DNA of 64,000 nucleotides, taken from Neelides folsomi. Its lineage: Eukaryota; Arthropoda; Collembola; Neelipleona; Neelidae. Under the pieces are notes generated by a model. The model was not told where the DNA came from. It searched no databases and saw nothing but the letters and a program-made list of their open reading frames with translations. The position numbers and the translations under genes are program-made. The stretch covers positions 1 to 64,000 of the forward strand of contig JAQGBZ010000260.1 in NCBI GenBank assembly GCA_034687125.1, read 5' to 3'. Below, piece by piece: positions 1-24,343 of the stretch. The stretch's first letter is position 1; every line of letters starts with the position of its first letter.

Positions 1-1547
1 AGATCCTTTAGTTTTAGATGGAAATGTTTAGATGCTTTAGTATTCGATGCTATTGTTTTCGATGCTGCAGGGCACTCCCTTACATATACAATATTATCAA
101 TTGCCTTGACTTATTACATGCTATTGTATTTTTATATTCTAATAATTTAACAAATAATAAATAAATTGAAATTTTAAGTCGTTTATTACCTATTAATTAT
201 TCATTTCTTCAATGTGAATATTCTTGCACTTATTATTTGCAATTTATTGAATCAATATAAAAGGGCACAAAACAAAGTACTCGATATAGGCACTTTGTTT
301 ATTAGCACTTTAGCACAAACTTAAGTTATTCTCTGTAAGTTAGCGTTTACACTTTACGCGTAGTTGAATTATCAAGGAGCGTGATGTCTTGTATTAAGAT
401 TTAACAAATCCCCTTTCACAATTTTTTGCTCATGAATCATGAATGAATGACCACAATTAAAGTTGATCACTTTTTATGCAGTAAGTTAATGATACAATAA
501 CGTTTTATTTATTGTATGTTATCAGAATAACAATTGTGTAATATCGAACAGGTGAAATGAATAAACCCAGTTTTAAATCTTTTATAGAATGAATTAAAAA
601 TGACCTCTCTTCTGCTCAAAGTTTTGCGAGGGAATGGCGTGAGAAGCTGGAAATGAATCACCTTTTTTTGCACTCGTCGAGAGAATAATGAAAGTCATGA
701 AGTGGAATTGTTATGAGTGAGAAAGAGAAGGAAAACAGTGAAGAATTAAAGATATGCTCGCAAGTATTGAAATCTAAGAGGGTGCGGAATGAGTGAAAAG
801 TTGTTGGTGGTGGAGGTCGCAACGGGGGTTGGACTTGAGCTGGTTCTTGGCTATTAGAAGACTTGATTCATAAATAATAATATATTTTATTGGACAATAT
901 AATTTTAAACCTGACGAGGAAGATCACATTTGTTATGCATATAAATCTACACTGTGTACATACATAGGAATTATGTAAATCTTGATTGCGAAATATTATG
1001 TATAATGGAGTTTCCAATTAGCTAACAAAATCGATAATTTCACTTAAACGATTAATGTTGATAAATAAATATAAACACATATGTTAGGTTAATGTTGCAA
1101 AGCATAACAAGCTTGTTTTATATATTTATTAGTTATGTCATTTTCATAATTAATTCATTGGGACAACTCATAATTATTTAATAACTAAAAAGCAAAATTA
1201 ATATGAAGTTTTAATTACTTGATCGTACTTTACTAATAATAATAATTCAATAGTTATAAACTAATCAATATACTGATCTATACACACATTGATCTAAATG
1301 GTTAATTAGCACAATTTAAATGAACCATAATAATTAAAATACAATTAACAATCAAAAATGTTAAATTGAATTTCAAACCCGTTAACAAAAATTGAGTATT
1401 TATAAATACATTAAGTTGAGCGGAGCATTAACAGTCAAACGAACAGCTTTGTTTGTTTCGGGCTATTTGGAATGATTAGAAGAAATCGTATAGAATTAAG
1501 CATTAGCTCACTTACAAACATTAATGATTGGGTGTTTAAAAAAGAAT
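1..1547. other. AT-rich flank downstream of WASHC1, no gene seen
   Basis: No open frame of credible length or protein similarity was found on either strand. The part next to position 1547 should hold the 3' UTR of the minus-strand WASHC1 gene; an AATAAA on the minus strand (TTTATT near 1125-1130) is a possible but distant poly(A) signal. A slightly less AT-rich patch around 620-850 holds nothing I recognise. Confidence 0.5.
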
Positions 1548-3345
1548 TTAATCCCAATCTTCATCATCGTCGGAGTTGGCCGGATTTGAGCCAATGGAAG
1601 CTTCCAAGTTGGGAATTCCCTTCACTAATTTCTGCATGATATCACCAAATCCTGCCTTTTGATTTTCATTAAACCCTGAAATACCCTACAAAGAAATATA
1701 AAATAAAATTTAGATTTAAAAAATATTATATTTGCAATATTTCATTTCTTGCTATACGATTAGTAATAAGGGTTACAATTAGTTATACATAATATTATTA
1801 TTTAAGTACATATATTAATACTATAAATTTGAATTATTTCTATTTTTAAGGGAAAATTGTATAAATTACCTTTCGTCGCAAAGCAAGTGAATTTCGAAGA
1901 TCTGCCATTAAATCACCAGTATTTGATGGATCGCTGACAACTTGTTCCTTTTCTTCTTGTTTTTTCCTCTTCGCTTCATATTTCATGTCTTTGGCGGATC
2001 TCAACTTTGACTTCCCTCCAGCTTCTCTTATGGCAGCCATCAAATTGGACCTGACATCAAATTGAACCGGTGCTTTCGGCTTCTCCGTTTCTTTCTGCTT
2101 TCTTTCCATTTGATTCTCAATAGGCGGCGGAGGTGGCGGCGGGGGTGGAGGAGGAGGCGGCGGCGGTAGTGGGATCGTGTTCGGAGCAAATTGAATCGCC
2201 ATTGCGATAACTCTCTCCGGAACAGGATCGTCTTTTTTCACCGCCATCATTGGTTGCGGAGGAGGTGGTGGAGGAGGAGGGATATTGAAATTGTCTTCAC
2301 TCGAACAAACCTTTGGACCACTTTGAGGCGGAAACAAAGCAGGGATTTCTTCACTCAATGAAAATTCGAGTCCATCCACAACACCTAAAAATATTAAAAA
2401 ATTATGATGATGATCAAATTATTATTTAAATGAAGAAATATTCAATTCAAAAATAAAAAAAACTATACCTGGAAGATTTGGCAGAGTGTCTGGAACATTA
2501 AGTTCAGGAATAGCAGTTGAAGAAGGATTGTAATAGAAATCGTCAGGATCTTCCTCCTGACTTTCAATTTTATTATCTTCAGCAGCCAAAGGTTCAACTT
2601 CAACAACTTTTCGTCCTCTGTTCAAAGTCCCTCCACTTGTTTCTCGACGTCGATCGCTCGTTTTCTTCATATACCTTAAAAATGAGAAAACATTAATTTT
2701 ATACAAAGAAAACAAAGAAAATAAATATGAAAATAACAATTAAAAACAATCCCATTTAATTAAAATTTACAGGATTCTCTAGGCCACAATGTTGTTAGAA
2801 TAATTTAGAGATTTTAATTACGGATTATCTGAAGTATTAAATAAGAAGAAGGAATCGACAGTGTTGAGGTAAGGCAGAGGATTATCAAGAGAAGTTTCCG
2901 GTGGAAGGTCGAGGTTGGACATCCCAATGAGGGAATCCTTGGCGTGAAAACATTGGAGCAAGTCTTCAGTTTTTTCAATAGATCGGAGGTTTTCAACTTC
3001 TCCCCACACTTCGGCCACCGTGTTTTGGACCAGAGGACGGAGGAGTGAGATGGGAAAATGGACAGCTTCCTCTTCAGCTGACGGGAATTTGGCCGGAGAG
3101 AGAAGGCGGGTGGCTTTTTGGGTGGATTTCAAATCCCCGACTTCTCCTCGGATCTTTGTCAGCCGACAATTGAGGACTTTTACGTCTTCTTGATATGAAT
3201 TGATCTTCTTCTTCAAACCTCCAAAGATTTCATCAGTGATGGCTTTTAAATGGTCCAGGGCTGTTGCGATTTCCACGATCGTCTCTTGACGACTCATGTA
3301 CGATGAAATCAACTTCACTTCATATTTTTCATTCTCCACTTTCAT
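1548..3345 (-). CDS. WASHC1: WASH complex subunit 1 (Arp2/3 activator)
   Basis: The protein activates Arp2/3 to build branched actin on endosomes and is the nucleation-promoting subunit of the WASH complex. Coding exons are 3345-2822, 2674-2469, 2384-1870 and 1685-1548, giving 460 residues against about 465 in vertebrates. The N-terminal WASH homology region spans roughly residues 1-180 and ends near the family motif LFNT. Two proline runs (8 and about 15 prolines) lie around residues 279-330. The C terminus has a WH2 helix (MAAIREAGGKSKLR), a connecting segment (DLMADLRNSLALRRKGI) and an acidic tail ending DDDEDWD with the Arp2/3-binding tryptophan. The start is the first ATG after an acceptor at 3351-3352; a GT donor near 3459 suggests an upstream non-coding exon. 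Splice phases join exactly through codons P-Y and G-V. It is head to head with TRIAP1. Identity is firm; only the 5' UTR is uncertain. Confidence 0.94.
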
Positions 3346-4073
3346 CTTATCTAAATTAAACATCAAATGAATAATTGAGTATATGTAGGAAATCTTTATT
3401 TTAACCTTAAAATTATGTAAAATGTTAATTGTTTGATTAAATGTTATTTTTTAATACCTTTGTGTATATGACTAGATTCACTTTTCACTAGAAACTAATA
3501 TTATAATAGGTTGATCTTGAAAACATTACTATAATTAATACTTTAATACGGATTAATCATCTGAAATTTATTTGCTTATTATGACTCATAATGTCTCATG
3601 AAACTCATGATGTCTCACTTATGCAATTATTAAATATCTATAAATATTTTATAATTAATTTGCTCAATAGATTTGTACGTAGGTATTTTGCACCTTAAAT
3701 CCTTATTAATCAATAATGTTATAAGAAGACAATTAGTGAATTAATGTTATTAACTTAACTTAAATAAAGTGATGATTTTAATTCAGTCAGTTAATGAAAA
3801 TAATGAAGAAAGAGGTTGAAATATATAAATTTGATTTCCGAGGGGAATCACACGAAATATTCCCTCTTCATTTCAATCACATTCACAGTTCTGTCCCGGC
3901 AGTGCACATTTAATAGAAAAATATAATTCCGACGACTTTAATTTTAGGTTATTGTACGATCAATCATATTATCAAATGCCTTTTAATTTAAGTATCATAA
4001 TTATAATGTCAATTTAATTGAAATTTTTGAGATACTTTAAAATTAAGTAATTCTTCCTCAATCCCCATTTAAA
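3346..4073. promoter_or_regulatory. Divergent WASHC1/TRIAP1 promoter interval
   Basis: The 728 bp between the two start codons must carry both promoters. On the minus strand a non-coding 5' exon of WASHC1 can be proposed, ending at a GTATTA donor near 3459. No clear TATA box or other named site was recognised. The segment 3830-3900 is the least AT-rich part and is a reasonable core-promoter candidate for TRIAP1. Confidence 0.4.
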
Positions 4074-4483
4074 ATGTCTACAGGACCATTGGTAAAAACC
4101 CCGAGTCATTCTGAGGTAAAATAATAAAAGATTAACTTAAATGATTATTAAATATTAATTAATTTTCTTACTTTGCAGCCTATGAATAGCATAAGCACAG
4201 ACTGCAATGAGTTAAAGCAAGCATATGATGCGTGTTTCAACAATTGGTTTCAAAAGTTCTTAACTGGAAGCAAAGACATGTCTGGCTGCGATCCCTTTCT
4301 AAAGGTCTACACTGAATGTGTTAAAGTAAGATTTACCTTCAATTTTAATTATTCAAACAAAAGGTTAAAAACTCTTTGACCTTTACCTTTCATTTTCAGG
4401 GTGCAATGGAGAAAAAAGGAATCGACGTCAAGGCATTTGAAAAAGACGGATTAGATCAACCAATTCCAAAGCCAAAGAAATAA
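4074..4483 (+). CDS. TRIAP1: TRIAP1/Mdm35-like twin CX9C protein
   Basis: This is a small intermembrane-space protein of the TRIAP1 (p53CSV, yeast Mdm35) family. Its relatives partner with PRELI-domain proteins to move phosphatidic acid between mitochondrial membranes and limit apoptosis. Three exons (4074-4115, 4179-4325, 4400-4483) encode 90 residues; the human protein has 76. Two perfect CX9C motifs are visible, CNELKQAYDAC and CDPFLKVYTEC, which form the two disulfides of a coiled-coil-helix fold. The start at 4074 adds about 15 residues before the conserved MNSIS block, whose methionine lies in exon 2; the frame-preserving first exon supports the longer form, but initiation in exon 2 cannot be excluded. 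A poly(A) signal AATAAA lies at 4597-4602, with another at 4486-4491. The gene runs head to head with WASHC1 and tail to tail with GMPPB. Confidence 0.93.
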
Positions 4484-4953
4484 TTAATAAATTACACAAA
4501 TACTTCAAATCGAATGAGTGAACTTTGTAAAACACATTTAGAATAGAATTATAAATGCTGAAATATCTGTACTTAGCAGAAAATAATATTTTTGATAATA
4601 AATAGTAATGTGTTATGATGCAATTAGCAGTGATAATTGCAATTTTATGCAAAATAACTTCAATGATTTCGATATGCGATTATATTTATATTCATTGGAA
4701 AAGTCCACTCAAGTGGATCTTAATTCATTCTCCATTACAAAATTCCCATTTTATAAGTTTGAAATTTTAAAAAACTTTAATTGATATTTGCTTTTAATAA
4801 CATTGCTTGAAGATTTAGAAAAATTTAAATTCCTAGCTTTAAAAATGTTTAAATTCATAATTTCCCGACAAGACACCACTCATAACAATAAGGTCAACAA
4901 ATACAAATTTTAATCCCAAGTGAAATTTTCGGAATGTTTGATAAATAAAATCG
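4484..4953. other. Tail-to-tail interval TRIAP1/GMPPB
   Basis: The 3' UTRs of the two converging genes meet here. AATAAA at 4486-4491 and 4597-4602 could end the TRIAP1 transcript. No minus-strand AATAAA close to the GMPPB stop was seen, only TTATAAAA-like variants. No other feature was found. Confidence 0.5.
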
Positions 4954-6526
4954 TCACATAATAACTTGGGGCTCAGGAACGGAGGTCGAGATGGTCTTGT
5001 TTGGAAGAACTTTCCCCCCATTGATGTACACCTCATCGGCGACGATGACATCTTCCCCGAGCACGGTCACATTTTCCATTCTCACCCATCTCCCAATGGA
5101 GCATTTCCATCCCACAATGCACAGGTCGAGCCAAGAGTGAGATTTAATCTTTGACCCTTTAAGAATTGTTGAGCGCTTGATGCAAACTCCGTCTTCAATG
5201 ACAACATCTGGACCGATTGTAACGTTTGGTCCGATTCGGCAGTTATTTCCAATTACGGCTGATGGATCCTGTAATTAAATTTATAATAATAATAATTGTA
5301 ATAATTAATTACAAATAATCTTATCCAAATAGCTTAAATGTAATTTGTAATCGCTATTGTAAACTCACCACTAAAACATTTCCCACAATCCAAGGACCAG
5401 ATGCTAAGGGTTTTTCTTCCTTTTGTTTGAGGGATTGCAAGTACATTGACATACCGGTCAGAAAGTCTTTAGGTTGGCCAATGTCCATCCAAAATCCTTG
5501 AAGCTCATATGCGAACAAATGATCCTCGGTGGCCATAACAGGGAAGATTTCCTTTTCGATACTCGTCGGACGAAGCTGAAAATAAATAAATATTCAAAAT
5601 TAATTACATAAAAAATTACTCTTTATTAATTTAAAAATTACCTCAATTCTATTGAGAATTGAAGGATTAAAAATGTACAGCCCAGCGTTGATCTTATTTG
5701 AAACAAATTCTGTAGGTTTTTCAACAAATCGTTCGATTCTCCCATCTTCTTTATTGTAAACAACGACCCCGTATTTAGAAGGTTCCTCAACTCGAGTGAC
5801 CTTAAATTAAAATAAGTTCACAATTTTCATAAACACACAATTCGAATTTATTAGTTTTCAATCCAATTTTTAAATGCCATATTTGATTTCTTCATTTCTA
5901 TATTTATGAACACTATTGGATTTATTGTGTATTATACTTACTACAATGGTTCCTTCTCTTCCATGACTTTTATGATAAACGACCATTTCTTTAAATGGGA
6001 ATTCACAAGTTATGTCAGAATTAAGGACGAAGAAAGGTTCGTCATCGACAGTTAAGTGGGATCTTGCCAACGCCAAGGGTCCTGCAGTACCCAAAGGCTC
6101 ATCTTCATGGGAAAAGACAAGATTTATTCCTTTCTATGAGACCAAAAAGAAGTTCATTGAGAATCGGTCAATAAATAATTTGTAGTCAGACCTCAATGGC
6201 ATAATTGCTGAGCTCAGTTTCCATCTCGTTGGCCCTGTAAGAAACGGCCAAGATCACTTGCCGGACTCCTGCTTCCACCAGAGCATCGAGCTACAAAAAC
6301 CGATAATTAAGTAACATGACAGAATGACTCATGTATTGAAATAATAATATAAAATTAAAAGTATTCGAGTTAATAAATACTTAAATACCAATATTATAAA
6401 ATGTACCTGGTGGATTAAAATCGGTTTATTGGCAAACTCAACTAGCGGCTTTGGACGTGAGAGAGTGAGCGGACGAAGACGAGTTCCGTAACCTCCAACT
6501 AAAATGACAGCTTTCATCTTTCCCAT
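4954..6526 (-). CDS. GMPPB: Mannose-1-phosphate guanylyltransferase beta
   Basis: The enzyme makes GDP-mannose from mannose-1-phosphate and GTP in the cytosol, feeding N-glycosylation, O-mannosylation and GPI anchors. Six exons (6526-6407, 6290-6192, 6133-5942, 5800-5642, 5575-5369, 5268-4954) give 363 residues; the human enzyme has 360. The nucleotidyltransferase signature [10 protein letters not shown] sits at residues 11-20, followed by [13 protein letters not shown]. The sugar-nucleotide core continues through FVLNSDI and [16 protein letters not shown]. The last exon carries isoleucine-rich hexapeptide repeats of a left-handed beta helix (such as [15 protein letters not shown]), and the protein ends in the family tail VPEPQVIM. 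All introns but one are under 150 bp and all are phase 0, so each exon is a whole number of codons. The first ATG (MGKMKAVIL) is used; the internal ATG at residue 4 is an alternative. Identity is very secure, and the tail and helix repeats favour the beta over the alpha subunit. Confidence 0.97.
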
Positions 6527-9326
6527 CGAACGCTGTGGTGACCAATAATATCTCAGAAATTGATAACTTTTGACTTTTGATCACTCGATGCAAATATTCA
6601 AAGTGGCCACGTGGAGATTCGCTTTTGGGATTCAAATCAAATGTTTTTCTCAAACTTCCCCAGTTCCCCACGTTGAGTAAAGTTGAGTTCCAATATCGGT
6701 TTTTGCAAAACATTGGAAAACCTTTGGGGCTCACTTGGTTTCAAGTTTCAGCTCAAATCTGAAAAGGATCTTTATTATGTAAAACGAAACTAGTTAAGTC
6801 AATTATGATAATTGAATTATCCAAGATATTTATTTTAAAGTCATAAAAGATTTGATGTCCTTATTATCTGTTTATTCACTCTATACTATATCTTTTCTAT
6901 ATCTAATCTATTTCATTTTAATTTTAATTAGGTATAGCGTATAAGTAACACTCAATGTTTCTACAATTAAATGATACCATATGTGATATTCTCATATGAT
7001 TCTATCCTAGGAATACCGGATGGTCTTATATAACTTACAGATGTATATGCAATATTTATGGTACTATAAAAACTTCATTATAGTATGACATAATGATGGT
7101 TGAAATGAGAACACATTTATTTTGGGTCTGGCAGCCAACCTTTCATCTTAAGATTGTATCGGTGTGAGTTTATGAGAATCATGAAAAAGGTCATTTGGAA
7201 GCATTAACGGATTAAACGGAAGTGTCCGTTAAGTGGAATCCGATTACAATTGATGTGATAAGACCTCCCTGTCCCGACACCCGGGAGGGGTAAGGAGACA
7301 CATTGAACCATCATGCACCGGTCTGTGAGAACCATGTATGCCTGTATGTATTGGCCGGTCCCCGATGCCGTCATCTTCTCTTTCTGCTGAGATGAGCGAG
7401 TGGGAGGGAGGTTTGGCCCACCAGGACGTCGGTAAAAAAGAGGAGGAAGAATGCGCTGGCATTACAGAGTCGTTCCTCGTGTGGGAGCCAAGTGGTCTCC
7501 AAAGAGCATTGTCTCTTCTTCCCTGCGCACACATCCGACCTCTGACTCACGAGAACCCTCGGAATCGGAAAGAGTTCCAAGACGACCCTTCCAGGTGAAT
7601 GATCAAACTCCGTTCCCGAGTTCCATCAAACGGAATCAAACCTCTCTTGTATCAATAGGAATAGACAGGGAAATTGAGGTGATTTGTTCAACAAGTGTTT
7701 GGAAATTACAACCCCTGTGGATCCCCTCGATATTAACTGGAGATTCACGTCTGGATCTTTAAGTATTCATTTCTTTCATTAGTTCCATTCCCACCTGAAG
7801 GAGACTATTGTTGTCGTTGGAAGAATCCTTGGGGTGAGTCATAAAGATGAGGAGCTTCAATTAGATATTCTTTTTCTATTTCATGATGTATAAAGAGATT
7901 CTGTTTCAAGTCCGTCCATCCCTCGACTCATTATCACCACCAGCATTATCTCATAGTTGGCCACAAGGTTTCCGGAGGATTTACTCTCACCCCCGACCAA
8001 CCAATTCATTCAGTCACTAGTGAGAGAGACATATAAACACATTTGCAATTAGACATTCCCAAATTTAAATTCAATATTCTCTCAATTGTCTTCATACTTA
8101 CTTTAGTTAGTTAAGGGTTAAAATGGCTAAATAGGGAATTGAAACGTGATTTCACATCCTGCCTGTTTCCATATATTACATACAGTTACTATAACTATTT
8201 TAACTAACTAATACAAACTTATTAGTTCGCATTGTGAATTTAAATTCCTTCGCTTCCTGCTCTTCAAAATATTGCGTCATTGTTGAATTGGGTACTAAGG
8301 TCTAGTAGTTAAACCAAACATATTGAACATATTGAGGAAAAGAATGCCGAAGTCGCTTTTGACAATCCTCAAAAAGTAATTTACTTCTAATACCTACATA
8401 TAACGATATAACACTTTTCTGCAAATATTATATATATACTATACATAGTTAGGTATATTGTACCTGAGTTTTGTGGATACTTAAAAGTGAAGTGGAAACT
8501 CGTAAAAGCATCAAAAGCAATTTCCAAACTTTGTTCTAAGGGATCAAGGCATTTGAGACTCGATTCTATTGGTTTCCTATAACTATTTATTTCCTATTAA
8601 CTACTTACATTTATAGTCAGTAAATATATAACTTGTATAACTACATTTATACTATAACAAGATCAATTATTATTCGAATAGGACACTATAGTTTTGGTTG
8701 CTTTATGAATTTCGTAATTTGAGTCAATTAGCAACAGGTAGGGAGGAGCATTCTCAAAGTTTATAGCATTGAACGATTTATATGTTTATATTTATATTAT
8801 ATCATTCAAGGAATATAAATTCTTCGAAATTTGCAGATAGGCCAGAAATACATTATATTGTTTATTATATTACATATTACAGGGAATTCGGTAGAAAACA
8901 TCAAAGTGTTTATTTCAATTGTGGGATATTATGATTAAGATATGATTTATTATTATTATACAATATTTATGTGCTAATAGACATTGAATTTGTTTTTAAT
9001 CTCATTTGCACACTTTGTGTCCTTGGTTGCTAATTAAAAATATTGATTTTGAAAAGATTCCCTTAATTTTCACACCACACTTAATATTTGATCCTTTTTC
9101 GTTCATTTTGTTTTTCAAAATTTCTTTTGGGTTCAAAGGAGTGAAAGTGGTGATTGGGTTTTACAAGACGGCTCAAAGTCAAGCATTCATCTAAAAGGTT
9201 CCGTGAGAGTGAGAATTGCATAATGCACATGTTATTTATAGTAGAAGAGCTATCGTCTGCATTTCTGGGAGGAAGCCGGGCCAGCATGGATTTAATTTTT
9301 TATTTACCATTTTGTTTTGTTTTGGC
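6527..9326. other. Intergenic GMPPB-MAPKAPK, with a GC-richer island
   Basis: The 2.8 kb between two diverging genes is mostly AT-rich. A GC-richer stretch at about 7240-7740 has open frames of 86-103 codons on both strands, overlapping in several frames. None resembles a known family and the mutual overlap argues against coding. It is better read as a regulatory island or part of an untranslated exon. The region 7760-9300 shows no feature beyond simple AT-rich DNA. Confidence 0.45.
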
Positions 9327-9377
9327 ATGAAGTCTGGTAGTGGAGTCCCGGGCGAGGGTGAGCGAGGTCCCGGGTAA
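9327..9377 (+). CDS. uORF abutting the MAPKAPK start codon
   Basis: A 16-codon reading frame starts at ATG 9327 (G at -3) and stops with TAA at 9375-9377, one base before the main ATG at 9379. It is out of frame with the kinase. If the transcript begins upstream of 9327, ribosomes translating it would terminate directly beside the main start. The peptide ([16 protein letters not shown]) has no recognised function; any effect would be on translation. Confidence 0.35.
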   Translation: MKSGSGVPGEGERGPG

Positions 9378-9378
9378 G

Positions 9379-18900
<9,522 letters not shown>

Positions 18901-19611
18901 CACGAAGAGGGCCAGAGCACGAGCAATTCTTCCTAATCTTGCTCCGCTCTGACTCATGGTCATTGGCAAACAGCCAATTGGTTCTGGATAACAAATGTGT
19001 ACAAATATGGAGAGATATTTATTTAGTATAATATTTATACTACTTAAATAAATATATTTGTACTAACTTGTACAAAAACGGAAAAAACCCAGGGCATTGT
19101 GGGATTGGAGATCTCTTCAATTTTTGGAAAGATTTAAATGGAATGACCGCCAAATAACTAGCATACATTAACGATACATACATAAAGTATGTACTTAAGT
19201 ATGCTCTACTTTTATTAGCTAAATATTTGTGTAAATTTACTTAACAATTGCATATAAAGATATAATTATATTGTAATCGCTGTACTTAAAATTAGAAATT
19301 TAAAAAATAGATAGATATGATAGATGTCATATGATTAGTTATCAATGGAATATTTATGGAATATCAAGACTTAATATTGTGACCGAATTTCAATTAAATT
19401 GATATATATATATATACTTGGTATTTGTTATGTAAATGCATAACATTGCTTTATTGATATATAGTTTTATTTATAAATATCATGATTTTTATGATATTAA
19501 TTTATTGGTTGATATTTCTGGAAAACATTATTATTGTTCAATAATCCTATTACTTTAAAAAATGATTGCACAAGTTTAATAAATAAATAATAATATTCAC
19601 AATCACGTTTC
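18901..19611. other. Tail-to-tail interval MAPKAPK/POLR3K
   Basis: The interval holds the 3' UTRs of the two converging genes. AATAAA at 19047-19052 fits the MAPKAPK transcript end, and TTTATT at 19450-19455 is a minus-strand AATAAA for POLR3K. The rest is AT-rich, with a (TA)n run near 19403-19415. Confidence 0.55.
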
Positions 19612-20369
19612 TTAATCTCGCCAATGATGTTTGCATTCTTTGTTGGTACACTCATAAAAATTGGTCATCGGTTCGTCGGCGGAACGGGTTTGCATTTGAT
19701 AGAAATAAGCTTCATTATGGGTGCATTCTGGGCAGATCGTTTCTGTCTTTTGCCGTGATTCGTCACTCTTATCCTGATCGACAATCATGTCCTCTTCATC
19801 AAACTCCTGGAATTATAAGAATAATATTTTAGTTAGAAACGTCTGATTATTCTATTTAAATATATGTATATAATAAGGATATTTAACTTATAGTGATAAT
19901 TTCTTTAAATTTTAGGTTGGACTTAAATAGATGTCATTAAATTTCAAAGGCGCATCTTTCTACTGATTATCAAAGAAACTTGGTAGATGGGATTTCCTTT
20001 TATTTTTATGGTGTGCACATATTATACATATAAGTTTAACTGGTATACTTTATTATTAATTGTAGAAGCAACTAGGAAAGTGAAGAGGATTAATTTTATG
20101 TGTTTGTTAAATTATTGTTTCTGAGAAAATTAAAATTATTGAAAGTTCTTAACTATTTACATATTACAGTGTTAAGATCTGTCTTCCAAATTTACTGACA
20201 GCTAATTTAGTAGTATTTATATTAATACCGGAAAAAAGTAGTATGTGTAAAGTGGTCTTGTGACTCTGAGAATAAAAGGGCAGGTGTGACAGGTGTATCG
20301 TAATTGATTCAAATTCTCATCTCTCCAAGTGAGCAAATTGCTACAATTAGGACAAAATCGAATCTTCAT
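19612..20369 (-). CDS. POLR3K: RNA polymerase III subunit RPC10 (zinc ribbon)
   Basis: This is the small Pol III subunit needed for termination, RNA cleavage and reinitiation. Two exons (20369-20229 and 19806-19612) give 111 residues; the human subunit has 108. The N-terminal zinc ribbon has FCPNCSNLL and CHTCPF. The C-terminal TFIIS-like ribbon shows ICPECTHNEAYFYQMQTRSADEPM, followed by two more cysteines and the ending HHWRD; the invariant acidic pair in RSADEP drives cleavage. The QTRSADEPMT block and final WRD separate it from the Pol II paralogue RPB9. The reading frame stays open to 20513, but the first in-frame ATG is at 20369 and matches the family start. An acceptor-like TTTCAG near 20504 suggests a non-coding upstream exon. 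The linker RVTRPLYTYYFFP is divergent. Confidence 0.95.
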
Positions 20370-21331
20370 ATTCTTCACGTTGGATGAGGACTGAGGAATT
20401 TTATGATTAGAAAAAGAATGAAAAAAATCTTCGCCATGGAGCTTCCTAGGGATTTTCTTCGACCCTGCGGGTTTCTCATCTCGAACTTTCAAAGAACTTT
20501 TCCTGAAATACACCCAAGATGAATTAAATATTTATATTAAATAGAAATTCGAATTAAAGCTAAATGTCAATTAGTCCATTACCTCATGGTGTCAATTTGA
20601 AGTTTTAAATTGAAAGGTTAAGTCTTTCCAATGACCGGATTATTTCATATGCCCGTGTGCGAATTCCGGTCCCGGTTATTGTATAAACTTGATAAATTTA
20701 CGACTGGCGGGAAGGATCGAGTATGAAGATTTAAAACTCCCTCACTGAAGAGGAGCAGGCCTGTGGCCGCAGTCATCGAACACCGTCCAGGGACCTCCAC
20801 ATGATACGACCTGACATGCCGCACCCCTGTTAAGGTCAATTCATGGACCCGCCGTACTCTGACCCTCATCGGAGGAACAAGTGAGGCTCCAAAGGCTTTT
20901 AACCTTCCACGCCCTCTGCCCTTAACCTCATTTTTTACACTTCGCATTCGCACTCTTTCATTCGCTCGCACAAATTCTTCGACACGGACTTGAGACGTTT
21001 TGCTGGAATTTCCACAACAATGTATCGTTGCTCTCGGGATCGCACCAGACTCCCTGTCAAGGTCGTCGTGGTTAGATACGGCTCCGAACATCGACCGCTC
21101 TTCAAATCTGTGAAGTGATAATTGACAATTGACTTTATTAAGCCCAATTAATTTAAAGGTTCATTTTCTCGAAACTTTGCGCAGCGCAGCTTAGGCTCAT
21201 TCTCATTGTTGAGTTTCCGATCGGTGTGGCATAAAAAGCATTTGTGTGCGAGTCACCCTCAAATCCTCACGCGCGAGTACAAAGACAATAAAAATCATTA
21301 ATAATTCACCCACCAGAATAGTTTACTGAAC
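20370..21331. promoter_or_regulatory. Divergent POLR3K/SRPK promoter, GC-rich core
   Basis: The interval contains both promoters. A GC-rich block at 20640-21290 has a minus-strand open frame of about 148 codons (20645-21091), rich in Arg and Val, without similarity I recognise. Its position between two starts and its composition fit a CpG-rich bidirectional promoter or 5' UTR better than a gene. Confidence 0.45.

Positions 21332-24343
<3,012 letters not shown>

Noticed and set aside
9340-9378. N-terminal extension of the MAPKAPK frame to 9340
   Set aside because: It begins with GTG, not ATG; the ATG at 9379 has a good context and fits the family.
20370-20513. N-terminal extension of POLR3K
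   Set aside because: There is no in-frame ATG before 20369, and the family protein begins directly at the zinc ribbon.
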